From: Sweltsa coloradensis
Lineage: Eukaryota; Arthropoda; Insecta; Plecoptera; Chloroperlidae
DNA length: 64,000 nucleotides
Direction of reading: 5' to 3'
Assembly: GCA_024449915.1 (NCBI GenBank)
Contig: JAMZAV010000794.1
Coordinates: 124,001-188,000, forward strand
Shown here piece after piece: positions 1 to 12,200 of the stretch. The notes below the pieces were generated by a model. That model saw nothing but the letters and a program-made list of their open reading frames with translations, did not search any database and was not told where the DNA came from. The position numbers were made by a program, and so were the translations under genes. Positions within the stretch are counted from its first letter, which is position 1; each line of letters begins with the position of its first letter.

Positions 1-1021
1 AACTTATTCAGGATTACCGCAGGCGGGATCGAACCACGCCCCCAAGGATTTGGATGTCGTGTAAGTATTGTACAAATTTTAGGGTATAACTATTAATATC
101 CCAGTGGTGTGAACAATCCAATATAAATCTTTAAACCTCGAAGAACGAATTTTATAATATGTTTTTATTTACTTTTAACATAAGTCTATGTTGAGTTTAG
201 AAAATTAAGACCCCGTATTTGTAAATAGTGTTGTATAATTTTTGCAGTAAATAGTGCAAACAGCAAAAAAAAATACTAACGGTGGTAACATGTTTTTATA
301 TATACACAGAAATACAAGAAAAAAACTTTGGTCGCAAAGAAAATTATTTTCCACTAAAAACTAAATTTTGTTAATTGCCATCGCAAATCACAAATAAATT
401 TGTTCGCCTTCATTAATCCTAATCTGAAAAAACTTTTTAACCAATAATGCAACGTAATAGTATTCCACTTTAACAAAAAACAAATGTGAAGTCTAAATTT
501 TTTTTTAGAAAACATAAATTTTGGAAAAAAAAAAACAGTTAAACTTCAACAACAATATTCTTCCATCGTCTATATTTTCAAGACTTGTCATTTTTGGGCA
601 CGTAACTCGTTGCAAACGACCGAATGTGATCAGCTTTATCGTTATAAAGTGTCCATGTTAGTTCGTTTATCCCGTAGGTGAGGAATATGAACATTAGCTT
701 TCGAAGCTCAACCTGATCACACGAATAATAAAATGTTTGATTAGCTTGTCGTGATATTTGATTTAATAATCTTATCTACCCAGCAGAGAAACCTCAATCA
801 CTTTATAAATAACTGTGACCTTTGACTCGACAAACACGCACATCATTGTCAGAGCTAAATTGAGAAGTGTGTTTCTTATCTGATCACGTGCGGTGTACAT
901 GTAAGATGAGACCAACTATAATAAATCATGCAACACTCTTTCTCAATTTCATTGGTCGGGAAACACTCGCGTAGGTGTAATTGATTTTATGTAAATCAAT
1001 CCATAAATGATAAAGTTAACC

Positions 1022-1091
1022 GTCTCGGAAGCTTAAGGGTAAAGCACTCGATTGGCAATTGGGAGACGGGGTTCGATTCCCCGCTGAGATG
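1022..1091 (+). repeat. tRNA-like sequence with full cloverleaf, SINE head
   Basis: 7-base acceptor stem GTCTCGG/CTGAGAT, D-arm GCTT/AAGC, anticodon arm CTCGA/TTGGG with loop TTGGCAA (anticodon GGC), and T-arm CGGGG/CCCCG with TTCGATT. The anticodon is unusual, the D loop is short, and it runs into 'gattttgtaatttctgg', which also follows a tRNA-like module at 46300. SINE head or tRNA pseudogene rather than a working gene. Confidence 0.55.
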
Positions 1092-1127
1092 GATTTTGTA
1101 ATTTCTGGATTGGTTTACATAAGTGTA

Positions 1128-1268
1128 AGACTGTTTCGGGAGGACACGAGGTTGAATCCCGATACCGGCAATCCTGACTGAAGGGTTTCCCCGATGTTTT
1201 CTTCAGTCAAAGGTTGGGATAAATTCATCTGAAACAGACCCTAGACATTCCCAAATAATCTAGTCCTC
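1128..1268 (+). repeat. SINE family A copy (diverged)
   Basis: B-box-like GGTTGAATCCC then CCGGCAATCCTGACTGAAGG and the tail 'ttcttcagtcaaagg'. Family A consensus as seen over the window: tRNA-like head, CCGGCAATCCTGACTGAAGG, 'gaggttttcctcagtc', 'gattgagtcctcttaaacag', 'ccctcggacatcccttcaca', and CCCTGGGCAGG near the 3' end. Confidence 0.65.
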
Positions 1269-2427
1269 TTTGCATTGTTTTGTTCATGTATTTAAGTTAA
1301 AAAAGCTAATATGTTTTGATTTGGGATTTAGCATACCTGCTTCCAATGCACAAGGTCCAGGGATCGATTACCGTTAAAATCAGAAGATTCAATATTTTGT
1401 CAACTTTTGCAAAGATATCAATTTTTCGAAACGTCAGTACATAAAATAATTACGTGAAATACTGAAAACGTATATTTAATTAATTTATATAATTTTAGAT
1501 GTTAACGTAGTAAATAAATATCATATTCGTTGAAGTACCACCATTATTCGCTTGTAATTATCTTTGTTGGATACAAAAAAAACTCCCCATTAATTATTCC
1601 ACTCATTAAATATCAAGTTACTTAAAAAACCGAACACGACTGGTACAGGCTGAAACAAAAAGTTCTTCACTCACACAACGAAAATAAACCGACTCACACG
1701 AAAGTGTTTGTTGTGGTTGTACTTACCCGAGGTCGTCTAGATTCTAGATTCTAGAAGACGCGCGTCCTAGTAGAAGACTCGAACCTTGTCTGAGCCTAGT
1801 GCAGAACTACAGGCAACAGTGATCGGTGATTGTAGCTGCACTATTCAGAATCAGAAGCTTATTATTGTGAGCCGCTGTCACATCATGTATTGTATTCAGT
1901 AAGATTGCTGCAATACACACGGAAGTTTATAATTATATGCCTCTTTAAATAGGCTTTAATTTAATTTACTAACTACCTATTGTAATTATTTGAGTGTATG
2001 TTTATTAATTATGGAATAAATAAACTTAATTAAATCTTATTAGCCTCTAACAAACATGTTTTCAATGCTATATTTTTAAACTGCCGGAACTTTGCTGTGT
2101 ATCTCATAGCAGGTATATTTTATTTTTGTTTACTATTTTAATTGTTATTATTATTTTCAAACATGCTTTTAGAGTCTGAGATATCAAAGTAACAATGCAT
2201 TTTGCGGGTTATTTCGCTAAAATAATCCTGACGTGTTTTCAATATAACAGTGCGCATCTGAGGCAAATGCAGCAAATATATTAATTTTTATTACGTAAGC
2301 AACACATTTTTATAGTTTGAAATACATTTCGAAGAGTACAGTTTTATAATTTAAAAAAATTTCAAACCAATCCATTGGAAATTTGCTTTAAAAAACTTTT
2401 GACACATATTTTGCATTCTATTTTTTC

Positions 2428-2500
2428 TGAGGTTTTCTTCATTTGTTAGTGCGAAATAATTGAGTCCTCTTCAACAGCCCTTCGGACATTCTCTTCACAA
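2428..2500 (+). repeat. SINE family A tail fragment
   Basis: Contains 'gaggttttcttcat', 'ttgagtcctcttcaacagcc' and 'cggacattctcttcacaa'. Confidence 0.6.
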
Positions 2501-2615
2501 TGAATCACTCCACTGAAGAGAATTTTCTTTGTCCCTTTCCGCAAGAATATTTTGTTGTTAAAACTATTGGATACCGTGTTTGTTTTACCGGTCACATGTA
2601 TCCTCTATCTAATAC

Positions 2616-2659
2616 CACAGATAACAGAGTACACTACGTAGTGTACTCTATTATCTGTG
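2616..2659. repeat. 44-base near-perfect palindrome
   Basis: Arms of 22 bases (2616-2637 and 2638-2659) with a single mismatch and no spacer. Centre ACACTACGTAGTGT. Not linked to a gene. Confidence 0.8.
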
Positions 2660-3379
2660 CTAATACTGTATACATTACTTGGAGAATATCACTTTTAGCA
2701 ACAATTTGTTATCCTTTAATCTGTAATTTTTGTAATTTATCTAAGCTCAAAATTATCAGACCCTTACAGCAAAATACGACCCTAAACCCTAATTTAAATC
2801 TATATGTATGATGAAATAATTATAAACAAGGTAAAAGAACTAACCTTGCAAATGCCTATCAATGTAATAATTTCCTTAGTGAAATAGTTCCCATTGGAAC
2901 AAATACTTTATTTTCTAGCATGCACAACAAGTCTAATGGTCCCCCTTCCGGTCGTGACAGAACTGCATGAAACCCTGCACTGGCCAACACATGGGCCAAC
3001 TTTCTCTAGTGCGATACATACATTACTACTTTCAAGTGGATGACTTCACTGGCATTGTCACTTGCTAGACTGCATCGCGGGTATTGACTTGCCTTCACGC
3101 AAAGATGTTTACTCGCAAGATTGCGGCAGATTATGTGACAGCAAAACATATAACAGATAAATATGTATTTATTGTAATTTATTTTGTCTAATTACATGTA
3201 AGTAATGTGTGTCTAACATTGCCTTCATGTTGGTTGGGAATGCCATGGGAAGTTCGAGGCTAGCTATCCTCTTATGACCGAGAAAAAACTATGGGAAAAC
3301 ATCAATTATAGTTAGAAATACGTGAGAATGCGTTTAGAGCTCTTCTGCCACATGTACGAAATTATGTTTTTGAAAGAGA

Positions 3380-3536
3380 TTAAGGGCCGGATGCACAACA
3401 GTCACTTACAAACCACTGCTACTAAGAGTCCACTAAGTGACACAGCCCCATTTTATTTTCCATAAGCAAGTAAAAATGTTCAACAAAGTAGGATGGCAGT
3501 GAGCGTTTAGTGACTCTTGTGCATCTGACCCTTTAA
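3380..3536. mobile_element. MITE-like element 1, TTAA-flanked
   Basis: Inverted ends of about 25 bases: GGGCCGGATGCACAACAGTC at 3384 and, inverted at 3531, GGGTCAGATGCACAAGAGTC. TTAA stands on both sides (3380-3383, 3533-3536), as in piggyBac-type target duplications. No coding content; 148 bases between the TTAA copies. Confidence 0.5.
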
Positions 3537-3550
3537 AGGGGTATTACACT

Positions 3551-3712
3551 GGGGTCGCCGTCAACTGGCTACAGTTTTTGTTTGGGTTTTATGATACTGA
3601 GCATAGATACTAATAATACTGAGCATGTGCACATTTGTTCTGCTCACTTAAGAACGAATGTGCGCATGCTCAGTACCATAAAACAAAAACTTAACCAGCT
3701 GGCGGCGACCAT
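3551..3712. mobile_element. MITE-like fold-back element 2
   Basis: Ends GGTCGCCGTCAACTGGCTAC (3553) and, inverted from 3710, GGTCGCCGCCAGCTGGTTAA. Inverted similarity continues inward through TTTTTGTTT, ATACTGAGCAT and ACATTTGTTCT to a short loop near 3645. The whole 160 bases can fold into one imperfect hairpin. It starts about 15 bases after MITE-like element 1. Confidence 0.5.
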
Positions 3713-6410
3713 GATTCGTATAAAGGTTGCAAGATCTTCGGATGTTCTTCTTTTACCAGATTAAACAGCAACGCCTAACATAACTCAATGCTCAAAACTA
3801 ATATGCGCTGACGAGCTTACGCCTTGCTCTATTGTCTTTCTTTCCTAAAGGATGGGACCTAACCGATGCCTTGCTCTCCGGCCGGATCGTGCTGACGTGA
3901 TGTGGAGTGGGATAAAAACAAGCTTCCAAAAACACCCAACTATTTTGTAGAAGAGGGTCATTCCCTAAAACTACAGGTGGCTCTATATTCCCCCGGGAAT
4001 ATAGAACCATAAATCGCGAAAACAAAAAGGATGTTCTGGTTTCACCCCTCAAGACAAGCAGGTTGTCATGAATGCATCTCTCGTCTCGTGTCATCTTCAA
4101 TCGTGCAGGGATAGGTGCAAGTGTGAGAAAAAACTTCGTAACACAACTTTCTATGTAAATGTTTCCATTTAATTTGGACCATATTATTATAAAATCTTTA
4201 TTAATAACCTGCCAATGATAACACACCTTTGAGTAACAATTACAAAACAGATTGCCACAAAGTAGCATAAGATTAATTAAAGATAATAAGGAAGACATAA
4301 GGCCCCGTTTTAAGATATTCTCATAAACCACCTTCATTAATTACAGCACGTTATTAATTATTATTCTAATGCAACAAAGATGGCTGTCTTCAATGCAGGT
4401 ACCAATGTTGATCATATAAGGGGACATTTTATTGTTCAATGCAATCTCCCTTCGGCAGGAACATCTCTTATTGCCAACTTAATATTGTAACAGTCTGTTG
4501 TAAAGCACGTGTACAAAATGTTCAGTGATGTACTAACAAAACATTTTCAATAATCAAAGTACAGAGTTAGCTTTGTTTCATCGACACAAAGATAATAATT
4601 ATATACTCACAAACAACAATAATTAGACACACCTTCCTCGAAATACACTCGTTTTAAATTCTACGGAGCTAAATGAGATGAGTTAAACAATACCAATGAT
4701 GACGTAGCTACTGCACTCAATAATAACGAACCTTTCCTAGGAGGTTTTGATCATTTCATTACACTGTCCTACACACACACTCTTATTCGTCAAGCAAAAA
4801 ATTATTCAATGATTTGGGAAATTTGTTTACTTTCAGACTCAAATAAATAATAACAGCTGCTCGAGTGATCTACAGCTAAACAAGTAAGTAGTGTGAAATA
4901 GCCTTTGTATGTAAGAAGTGAAGAGTAAAATAACGTCTTGTGATGTTCGATCGATTTCCTCATAGAACAGTGATCACTTTTTAATGCAGCAGCCATAAGC
5001 TCAGTTCATGAGCACAGTTAGATGGGAAGGACGGGTAAATACACAATCACTGCAGCTTTACAAGTGAGATTATGTTCAAGCTGTTGGCTTGACGTATAAC
5101 AAGCATGTAGCGCCAGGAAAACGACACATCCACAAAGTTCAGTCCTTTCTCCTAAAGTACAAAGTGTTATAAGCTGGGAGTAAAATATGTAATTTAGTGG
5201 ACGTCTTTCATTTCAGCCATCGTTGTAGCAAGACGTGTGTGTTTAAGGTAATAAAGAATGATTGTAAACATTGTTTATGTAGAAAGCACCAGGATACCGT
5301 AAATTAGTGTCTCTTATCTTATTTTGCCCTTGCAAACCAGGGTCCCTGAGTCCCACATTACATCTACAGAAAGCGTGTGTTTCCAAACCAACTTTTACAC
5401 TTTGATTATCTAACTATAAGCATTTTGGATTCTCGAAATTTGATAGATATAGCAAATTGATAAATTCTTGTTCCCCTCTGTGAAAACCGTATTGTGGAGT
5501 TTTCTTGCATGGAAATGTATGAACAAAGGTTGATTTTAAAACCAATAAAGAGTTTAAATCTATGCCCAAACACTTTGGGTTAATCTTAGGTGAGGGGGAG
5601 TTAGGAGGAGAACGACTGCGTTTTTAACTCGTAATATTGTTGATTTAATTCACATTCATCAAACGCATATTCCACTTAGCATATCTAGTGCAATAAACAT
5701 TGTATGCAACTCACTTCTCCTCAAAGAAGCGTATACTACAACTGCCTCAGTCAATATAAGAGCACTGTGAACTACCTCTCCTTACAATATTCAGACGCGC
5801 CAAATGAAAATACAATAATATACAAATCAATTATTTCATGTGCCCTCAGCACCTAAGTAATAGAAGTCACTTACATCAATCCACCAGACAATGGGAATTA
5901 ATTTTAAATCGTTATTTTGTATTTTATAAAAGTTTAATATCACTCAATTAAAAGACATAACCACTAAACAATCTCAAGATAACACCACATCGTGACAAGC
6001 GTTATAACTTCCCATTCGAGCAATAATTTAACCTCTGAAGAAGTTAAAATTAAATATGTTAAACGATTCACCTGTTTGAATTCATTAACAATCTCACCGG
6101 TGTCAAGTATAGCTTGATAGTTATTAACAACACAAAACACACAGAGCCGTCGCTACAATGGGTGTTATTATTCATGGCTTTTATTTTTATACAATCATCC
6201 TACCAGTGTGTTTTACTACAGTCATACGAAATTGTTTGCAATGGGTATTGCCATTGCGATATGGTATTCTAAAAAGCTATATCAATAGAAAACCAACAAT
6301 AACCATTACTGCCATGACAAATGTAATTTATTTTAAATTTGCATTTTTTTTGTTTATTCAAAGCAAACTTTCTTACTTATAGTACAGTAACTTGGACAGT
6401 TGGTGGGAAG

Positions 6411-6680
6411 AGAGTCTGCAGCTGGAAATAGCAGAAATGATATTTTTTAAATAGTGTTAATAAGGGCGTTAGAAAATTGTAAAAGGTGAGGAGCAATGTT
6501 ATTACTAAGGAATTATGACTGGAGAACTTGAGGTGAAATCTAGAAAGAGAATGTCTGGTTTTGTCATAATATGAAGAAGAAAGAATGAAGAACATCCCAA
6601 AACGAGACTTTGTGGTGGCAGAGGAGAGAAAAGGAAAAGCGGGAAGACCAGGAAGGAAATAGGCAAGAAATCATCGATCA
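6411..6680 (+). repeat. Decayed interspersed repeat, copy 1
   Basis: 'agctggaaatagcagaaatg' and 'ttatgactggagaacttgag' resemble 9293-9460. A KRGRP-like basic stretch can be read near 6620-6650, as in tails of some LINE proteins, but no frame is intact. Confidence 0.35.
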
Positions 6681-8602
6681 CGACAAATGCAACCCTGCAA
6701 TTTACCGTTCAAACGAACATCGATCATTTACTTATACACTATGCAGGCGAAGAAAAGATGCCAAATTTACTGTATCTAAAGTTTACTTTATCTACTGTAT
6801 TGTTAAAATAACAAAAAATATTTGAATCATTGTTTATAATATCTGGCATGCCCATTACAAGAGCTGACAAGCACTTTTTCCGGACAAAGTCACAAATATT
6901 AACGGTTATGTTGGCAAACATGTATTCAATAACAACGTTAATGACAAGTTACAATGTGATTTTATTTTTGTCTTCATAGCTTGCCTGAACATGTTTTCTC
7001 TGTTGATAAGTTGAGAAAAGTATAGTAGAGGGGTATGTTGTCTTGGGGAAATACAGATTCTCCTCAAACTGCAGGCAGCTAATATGTTGTATCGGCTTTA
7101 GGGGAACTCATGGGCATTTATTGGAAGTGAGCACAATATGAAAATTGTGGCCAAGTAATCAAATGAGCAAGTGAACAAGTAGTTACGATATAAGCCAGCA
7201 TTACAGTATGTGTCTATATCAAACAAATACATCGTGTTCATTTACATATTTCATCAGTTGAGTCAACAGTAGTATAACCAACTACACTTTATGTCGACCC
7301 CAGTTTATACATATATAACACCAAGTCTTAAGACTAATGATAAGAACGATATAGAACCTTGTTTGCCAAAGCTATTGTCTAGACACTTTGCACCAAGCTG
7401 AATCAGTGATTTAGGCCTTCTAATAAACTCTATAATTGCATATATACAAACTTTAACGCGCGAGTAGCTGATAATGATGATGATTTATCAAGACAATTAG
7501 GCATAGTTACTTTTCAGTGTCACTAGAAGTATCAAGCCGCATTGCAAGTCAATCCCCCCCCCCCCCCCTCCCCGACAAATAGCTTAATATAGTTGAGAAA
7601 TTGAGCATTTATCATTGGAATATGTTTTTATGTTGTCAACGTAAGATCCACATTAAACGTGTATTTTCTTTGTGTTTGGAAGTAAGTTTTGAATTATAGT
7701 TAAGAGTAATGTAATTTTGTATTTTGGTATCAGAGTTGCAAATTAAATGTCTTCGAAGAACACATTTCTATGTTATTCGTAGTGTGCAGTTCATCTTTAT
7801 TGTGAACGTCTCTGTAGCAGGATCCAGACTATGGACCCACATTATTTGCACAGCATTTGAAAGAGCAGTTTGTATGAATATGCACATCATATAACATTGT
7901 ACTGCGTTTATTCACAATACAATAAACGAGTATAAAATATAGAAAAACTGCTTATCTGTTACCAGAGAGTGTGCACTCGATTCGAAGGATAATACAATGA
8001 AAGTACCCTAGAGAAATGGTGGCCTTCAGGATTCGAATGCTGTGTGGGAAACATGGGTGAAGTGATCGGTGTTGTTCAGAAACTTAGTTGGTTAAATCAG
8101 GTTTGATAACGTATGAAATTTAAGTATTTACTGTAAACGTAACTATGAGATTATTTGTGAGTACCAGTAATGAATAAGTACTTTGTTTGGTCACTAATTC
8201 CTCGACCACTTTGACCCTAAACGAAATTTAAATGTGTATATTGACTAAATTGTAAATATTAAATAATACAATCACGATTATTGCAGTAACACAGCAAAAC
8301 ACCCGCTTGGCCCAAGAATATTGCGTGAGTACATCCGTTTCATAAAAATATCATATTCCTGGCACTGTTGGGCAAGTCTAAGTGTGACGCGCGGAAGCAT
8401 TGGTTCGACGACTTAATGAGGTGAGCGCGTTGTATTCAATATGAAACCATTACAACACAATTAGGCCTGAATAGTCGATGAGTTTGTGTGTGGTTCCAGC
8501 CATTACACTGCCTGTTCAAGCAGAAGCGTGTTGAACAAACATGGCTTTAAAGTCACACACACGCACACACACTTAAGAATTATTTAACAATTGAGTTGCC
8601 GA

Positions 8603-8608
8603 TTTATT
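8603..8608 (-). promoter_or_regulatory. Candidate poly(A) signal of GK5
   Basis: AATAAA on the minus strand, about 470 bases after the GK5 stop codon. It is the first perfect hexamer met when reading downstream, but such hexamers are common in AT-rich DNA. Confidence 0.25.
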
Positions 8609-9077
8609 AATCATTATTAATTATCATGATGCGCTTTGGAAAATCCATTATTTTAGCGTCTCATCATCACCTATTGTTATTATCACTTGGTCAGACTTTC
8701 AGTTAATGGTCAGTTTACAAAAACTTCTCGAGGTTTAAGATTCAAGAATGGCTAACTGGAACATTCACTCAAAATAGGGTTCAAAGGTTTAAGGCTCATG
8801 TTTCCTGGACCCAGCTAATGAGAATTGACCATTCATACGCGTCAGAGGATTCCGGCCAATAGCAGTGCTCCCACTATAACCAAGAAGCATACATGTGTCA
8901 GCACCATTCTTATTCTCTCAAACCTTTACCTTGTAAACCCACCAACACTTATAACTGCACTGAGCAGACAATGTTTTGTCCCCTCGTGTGTAACGGAGGC
9001 AAACACTTGTACTGTTCCCTTCGTCATACGAGCTTGCTGGATCTGTGGAACGAAGCCAGCAAAGAGGCGAGGTGGTG

Positions 9078-9247
9078 TCACGCGTTCGACGAGTCCTCGT
9101 ACCACTGCAGGAACCTGTCCACGGCCTTGCTCCAGGACGATAGGGAGGTGTCTGACTCTTCTTGAGCCGCGGCCGGGCTCTGTTGTCGGCTGAACACCCT
9201 GTCCACCTTACGCAAGCTGCATAGCTCTTCCTTGGACTTCCACAACC
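9078..9247 (-). CDS. GK5: GK5 coding exon 11 (stop codon)
   Basis: 170 bases; the first two complete the split Gly codon. It encodes GLWKSKEELCSLRKVDRVFS and ends WSKAVDRFLQWYEDSSNA, then TGA at 9080-9078. The GLWK..EEL start and the W..A..R...WY end are the usual C-terminal helix pair of GK5. Acceptor GTTCTAG. A possible poly(A) signal (AATAAA read on the minus strand) lies at 8608-8603. Confidence 0.9.
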
Positions 9248-12200
9248 CTAGAACATTCACAGAACACTCGCTGAGCTTTTGTCCATATGTAGGAGTCAGC
9301 TGGAAGCGGCAGAAATAACATTTTTGAGGGGAGTATCAAGGGAGTCAAAATGAGGGAAAAGAATAGAGACTCAGGAAGAAATTAGACTGGAGAAATTCGG
9401 ACGGGAACGTTTTGGACATAAGATAAAAACGGGAATAGATAGAAAACGAAGATGAGATTTTGAAGTGGCGGAATTTGCTCAAAAGAAAAGTAGGAATACT
9501 ATTAGAGGAAACTGCGTCAGCCTCAGATTGCTCAAAGGAGACGTAGAAGAGCGATGTGAATCGTGGAACTAGGTGATGGAAGTGAAGCTGTGGGAGGACA
9601 GGGGAGAGTGGGGTGAACTGGTGGAGAAGCAGATGCAGGTTGAAGATGAAGAAACGCTGAGCCCGGCATCCTCAGCACAAAACAGAAAAATTGGGAGAAA
9701 TTACTATTTATTCGCAGATATTGAAGGCTTGAGTGTAAGCCCTCGGCCAGAAGTAATCCAAGAGCTTGGTTTAGTAGATGCAGTAACTAGACCCAGTGGT
9801 TCACGTATGGTCGATGGCGCATCTTCTGAATCTAGATGACATCTCGAGGCATCGTTGTGATAACATTCAAGTACAAACCAGTTGCCTCGCAATGCGCACA
9901 ACAAAGATGGCGTATTCTGCAACCTATTGCTTTTATTTGTAAGCTAAATTACAGACAGTGTGGGCTCAAGCGAAAGAGCTAAACCTTGATTCGGGAGGTC
10001 CAGGGTTCCGACCCCGTCGTGACCGGAAATCCTGACTGAAGTTTTTTCCATGGTTTTCCTCAGTCGTTAATGCTAATGCAAGTGATGTCCTCTCAAACAG
10101 CCCTCGGACATCCCTTCACAATTGTCCTAGTTCAAATATAGCCTACCTATAGCTAGTCGGTCACATCTGTTAGCACCGTTGTATATACCCTAGCGGGCAT
10201 CCTAACGAAAAAGTGTTTTTTAAGTTAATTAAACCATGATTATGTCATGAGTCTCAACATGAATGATAAGGTGAAACTATGCGGTCCTAAATGCGTTAAC
10301 TAGCCCTATCATGTCATCACCTCGCCAACAAACAACATTAGTTGCTTCTGGTGATAGGAGGCTATTGTAGTTTCACGAAGCTCGATCACAATCACAAACA
10401 ATGGCGGGTTTGGTTTCGCATCCGGCCCCGGCTGGTCCGACCGGTAGCTACCGGGTCACCCTAACCCCAACCTCACTTCCGCCGGGAGTTGTGTTCACTG
10501 GTCATTGCCTCGGCATTGTCTAAACACTCTATTAGTGATGACGTCAGAGCAATATGGGATGGCAACGCTCAAGCAAGTTTGCAAGTATGAGTGTTGAGAA
10601 GGAGTGGGCTGATACTTTACTGCCTGGGAGGTGACTTAATAACTACTGAGACAAAGTCGTGTAGTTGTATATTACAATATATGTAGTATAGAATTTCAAT
10701 TTGAAGAAACAAATGAGTATTCCAATACGTCATCTACACATGTGGTGTGAGGAATCTATCAAGTATAATATTATTGTCTTAGGACAGTTGGGGTAAATCC
10801 TCAGTCAAGATAACAATGTACTAGTAGTCGCAACGTTTAACTATCATAATCGTAACTATAAACCTTACACGGACTCAAGTGCTATCACTGAGCCATTCCT
10901 TTCAATTATAAAAAAGAAAACTGCTGTATGAAAGTACCTGCATTGGGGAAGAAAATGTAATTACAATATTATTGTAATTAGTAACATATTTAAAGATGCG
11001 ATAGTAATTGTGGAGAAATAATTAATCATAAGTAAAGCAAAAAGACTAATGGAAAAGATATTAGCATATAGATGAAATGTACATTGATTAATGAGGTTTT
11101 AAAGCAATCATCAGCGATGTGATTATTGTTAATTAAATAGAAATGAAGGTCATATAATAGTTATAATCACTCATTGGAAATACGACTTTTAACCAAAATT
11201 AACCAATCAGATTCCCATATTATACTTTGTTATTATGTAAACAAGTTTATATAGAATGCAAAGTAAGTTCATTATCGAGAACACCATAACACTAATTGTT
11301 ATAGGCGAGTGCGCTTGCGCAAGCTCCAGCATGATCGAAGTGTTCATGCAGATGTGTTGCACACACTGATACCAACATCACCGCGTTGAAACTAATATAC
11401 CCCAGACTGCATGGTGGAAATATCCACGGTCGTAATATCCTACACCGAAGTTAAGCATTCTATTCATCAACTCTGCCGCAAAACGAGTTGTATTTTATTT
11501 ATTTATTTATTTATTTATTTTTAAGTACAATTAATATCATTTCAGATGACCTTGTACGTGTCAATACATATGATTTGTTAAACCTAGAATCCAATCATTC
11601 GTCTCTTATTTTCAGCAAAAATATACAAACATAATATATACAAACTCCATTACTATATACAGACAGTAAATATCCATTACATACTCACATTCATAGATAC
11701 ATACCTATTCTAAAGATTAGCACTTGTTTTTTAAAATACACACAGTTTAAAATTCCTCCATTGAGTATAGTACTTTGTTTATCAAGAATTCTTTCAACTT
11801 AACTTTAAAATTGTCCTTTCTGTTAGCTAAATTTTTTAGATTATCAGGTAGTTTGTTCCACAATTTTGACCCTATATGCACTGGTGCTTGTTCATACATT
11901 TTTTTATTATGATGGTGGCTGTAGAAGTTGCCGTTTTGACGTGTATTGTATTTGTGTACTATGTTGCTTCTTTCTGCTATGTACTGACCATGGTTGTTAA
12001 TATATATATAATTACATTGTATATGTATAGGCCATAGTGTTAAAGTATTTAATTCTTTGAAGTATCTCCTACATGAATCCCTACGTTTCAGCTTACATAT
12101 TACTCTTATTGCTCTCTTCTGTAACTTAAATATTCTGTTTGTGATGGTATGTGATGCGTTTCCCCAAGCTATAATACCATATGCTAGATGGGATTCAATT

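Larger units (their letters stand above)
4338..9077. other. Downstream flank of GK5, no gene seen
   Basis: AT-rich DNA with a C15 run (7554-7568), a short (CA)n near 8557-8571 and the decayed repeat at 6411-6680. Open frames here are short and of no recognisable family. The GK5 3' UTR should occupy the last few hundred bases. Confidence 0.5.

Noticed and set aside
3798..4337. 179-codon open frame on the minus strand
   Set aside because: No family resemblance, no splice or promoter context, and composition like a chance frame; a hydrophobic start is followed by text of no recognisable domain.
8825..9193. Two plus-strand open frames of 90-122 codons
   Set aside because: They run antisense to GK5 exon 11, whose splice border and C-terminal sequence fit the family.
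10538..10545. Perfect CRE palindrome TGACGTCA
   Set aside because: Lies deep in GK5 intron 10 with no promoter or gene start nearby; an 8-base match alone is not evidence.
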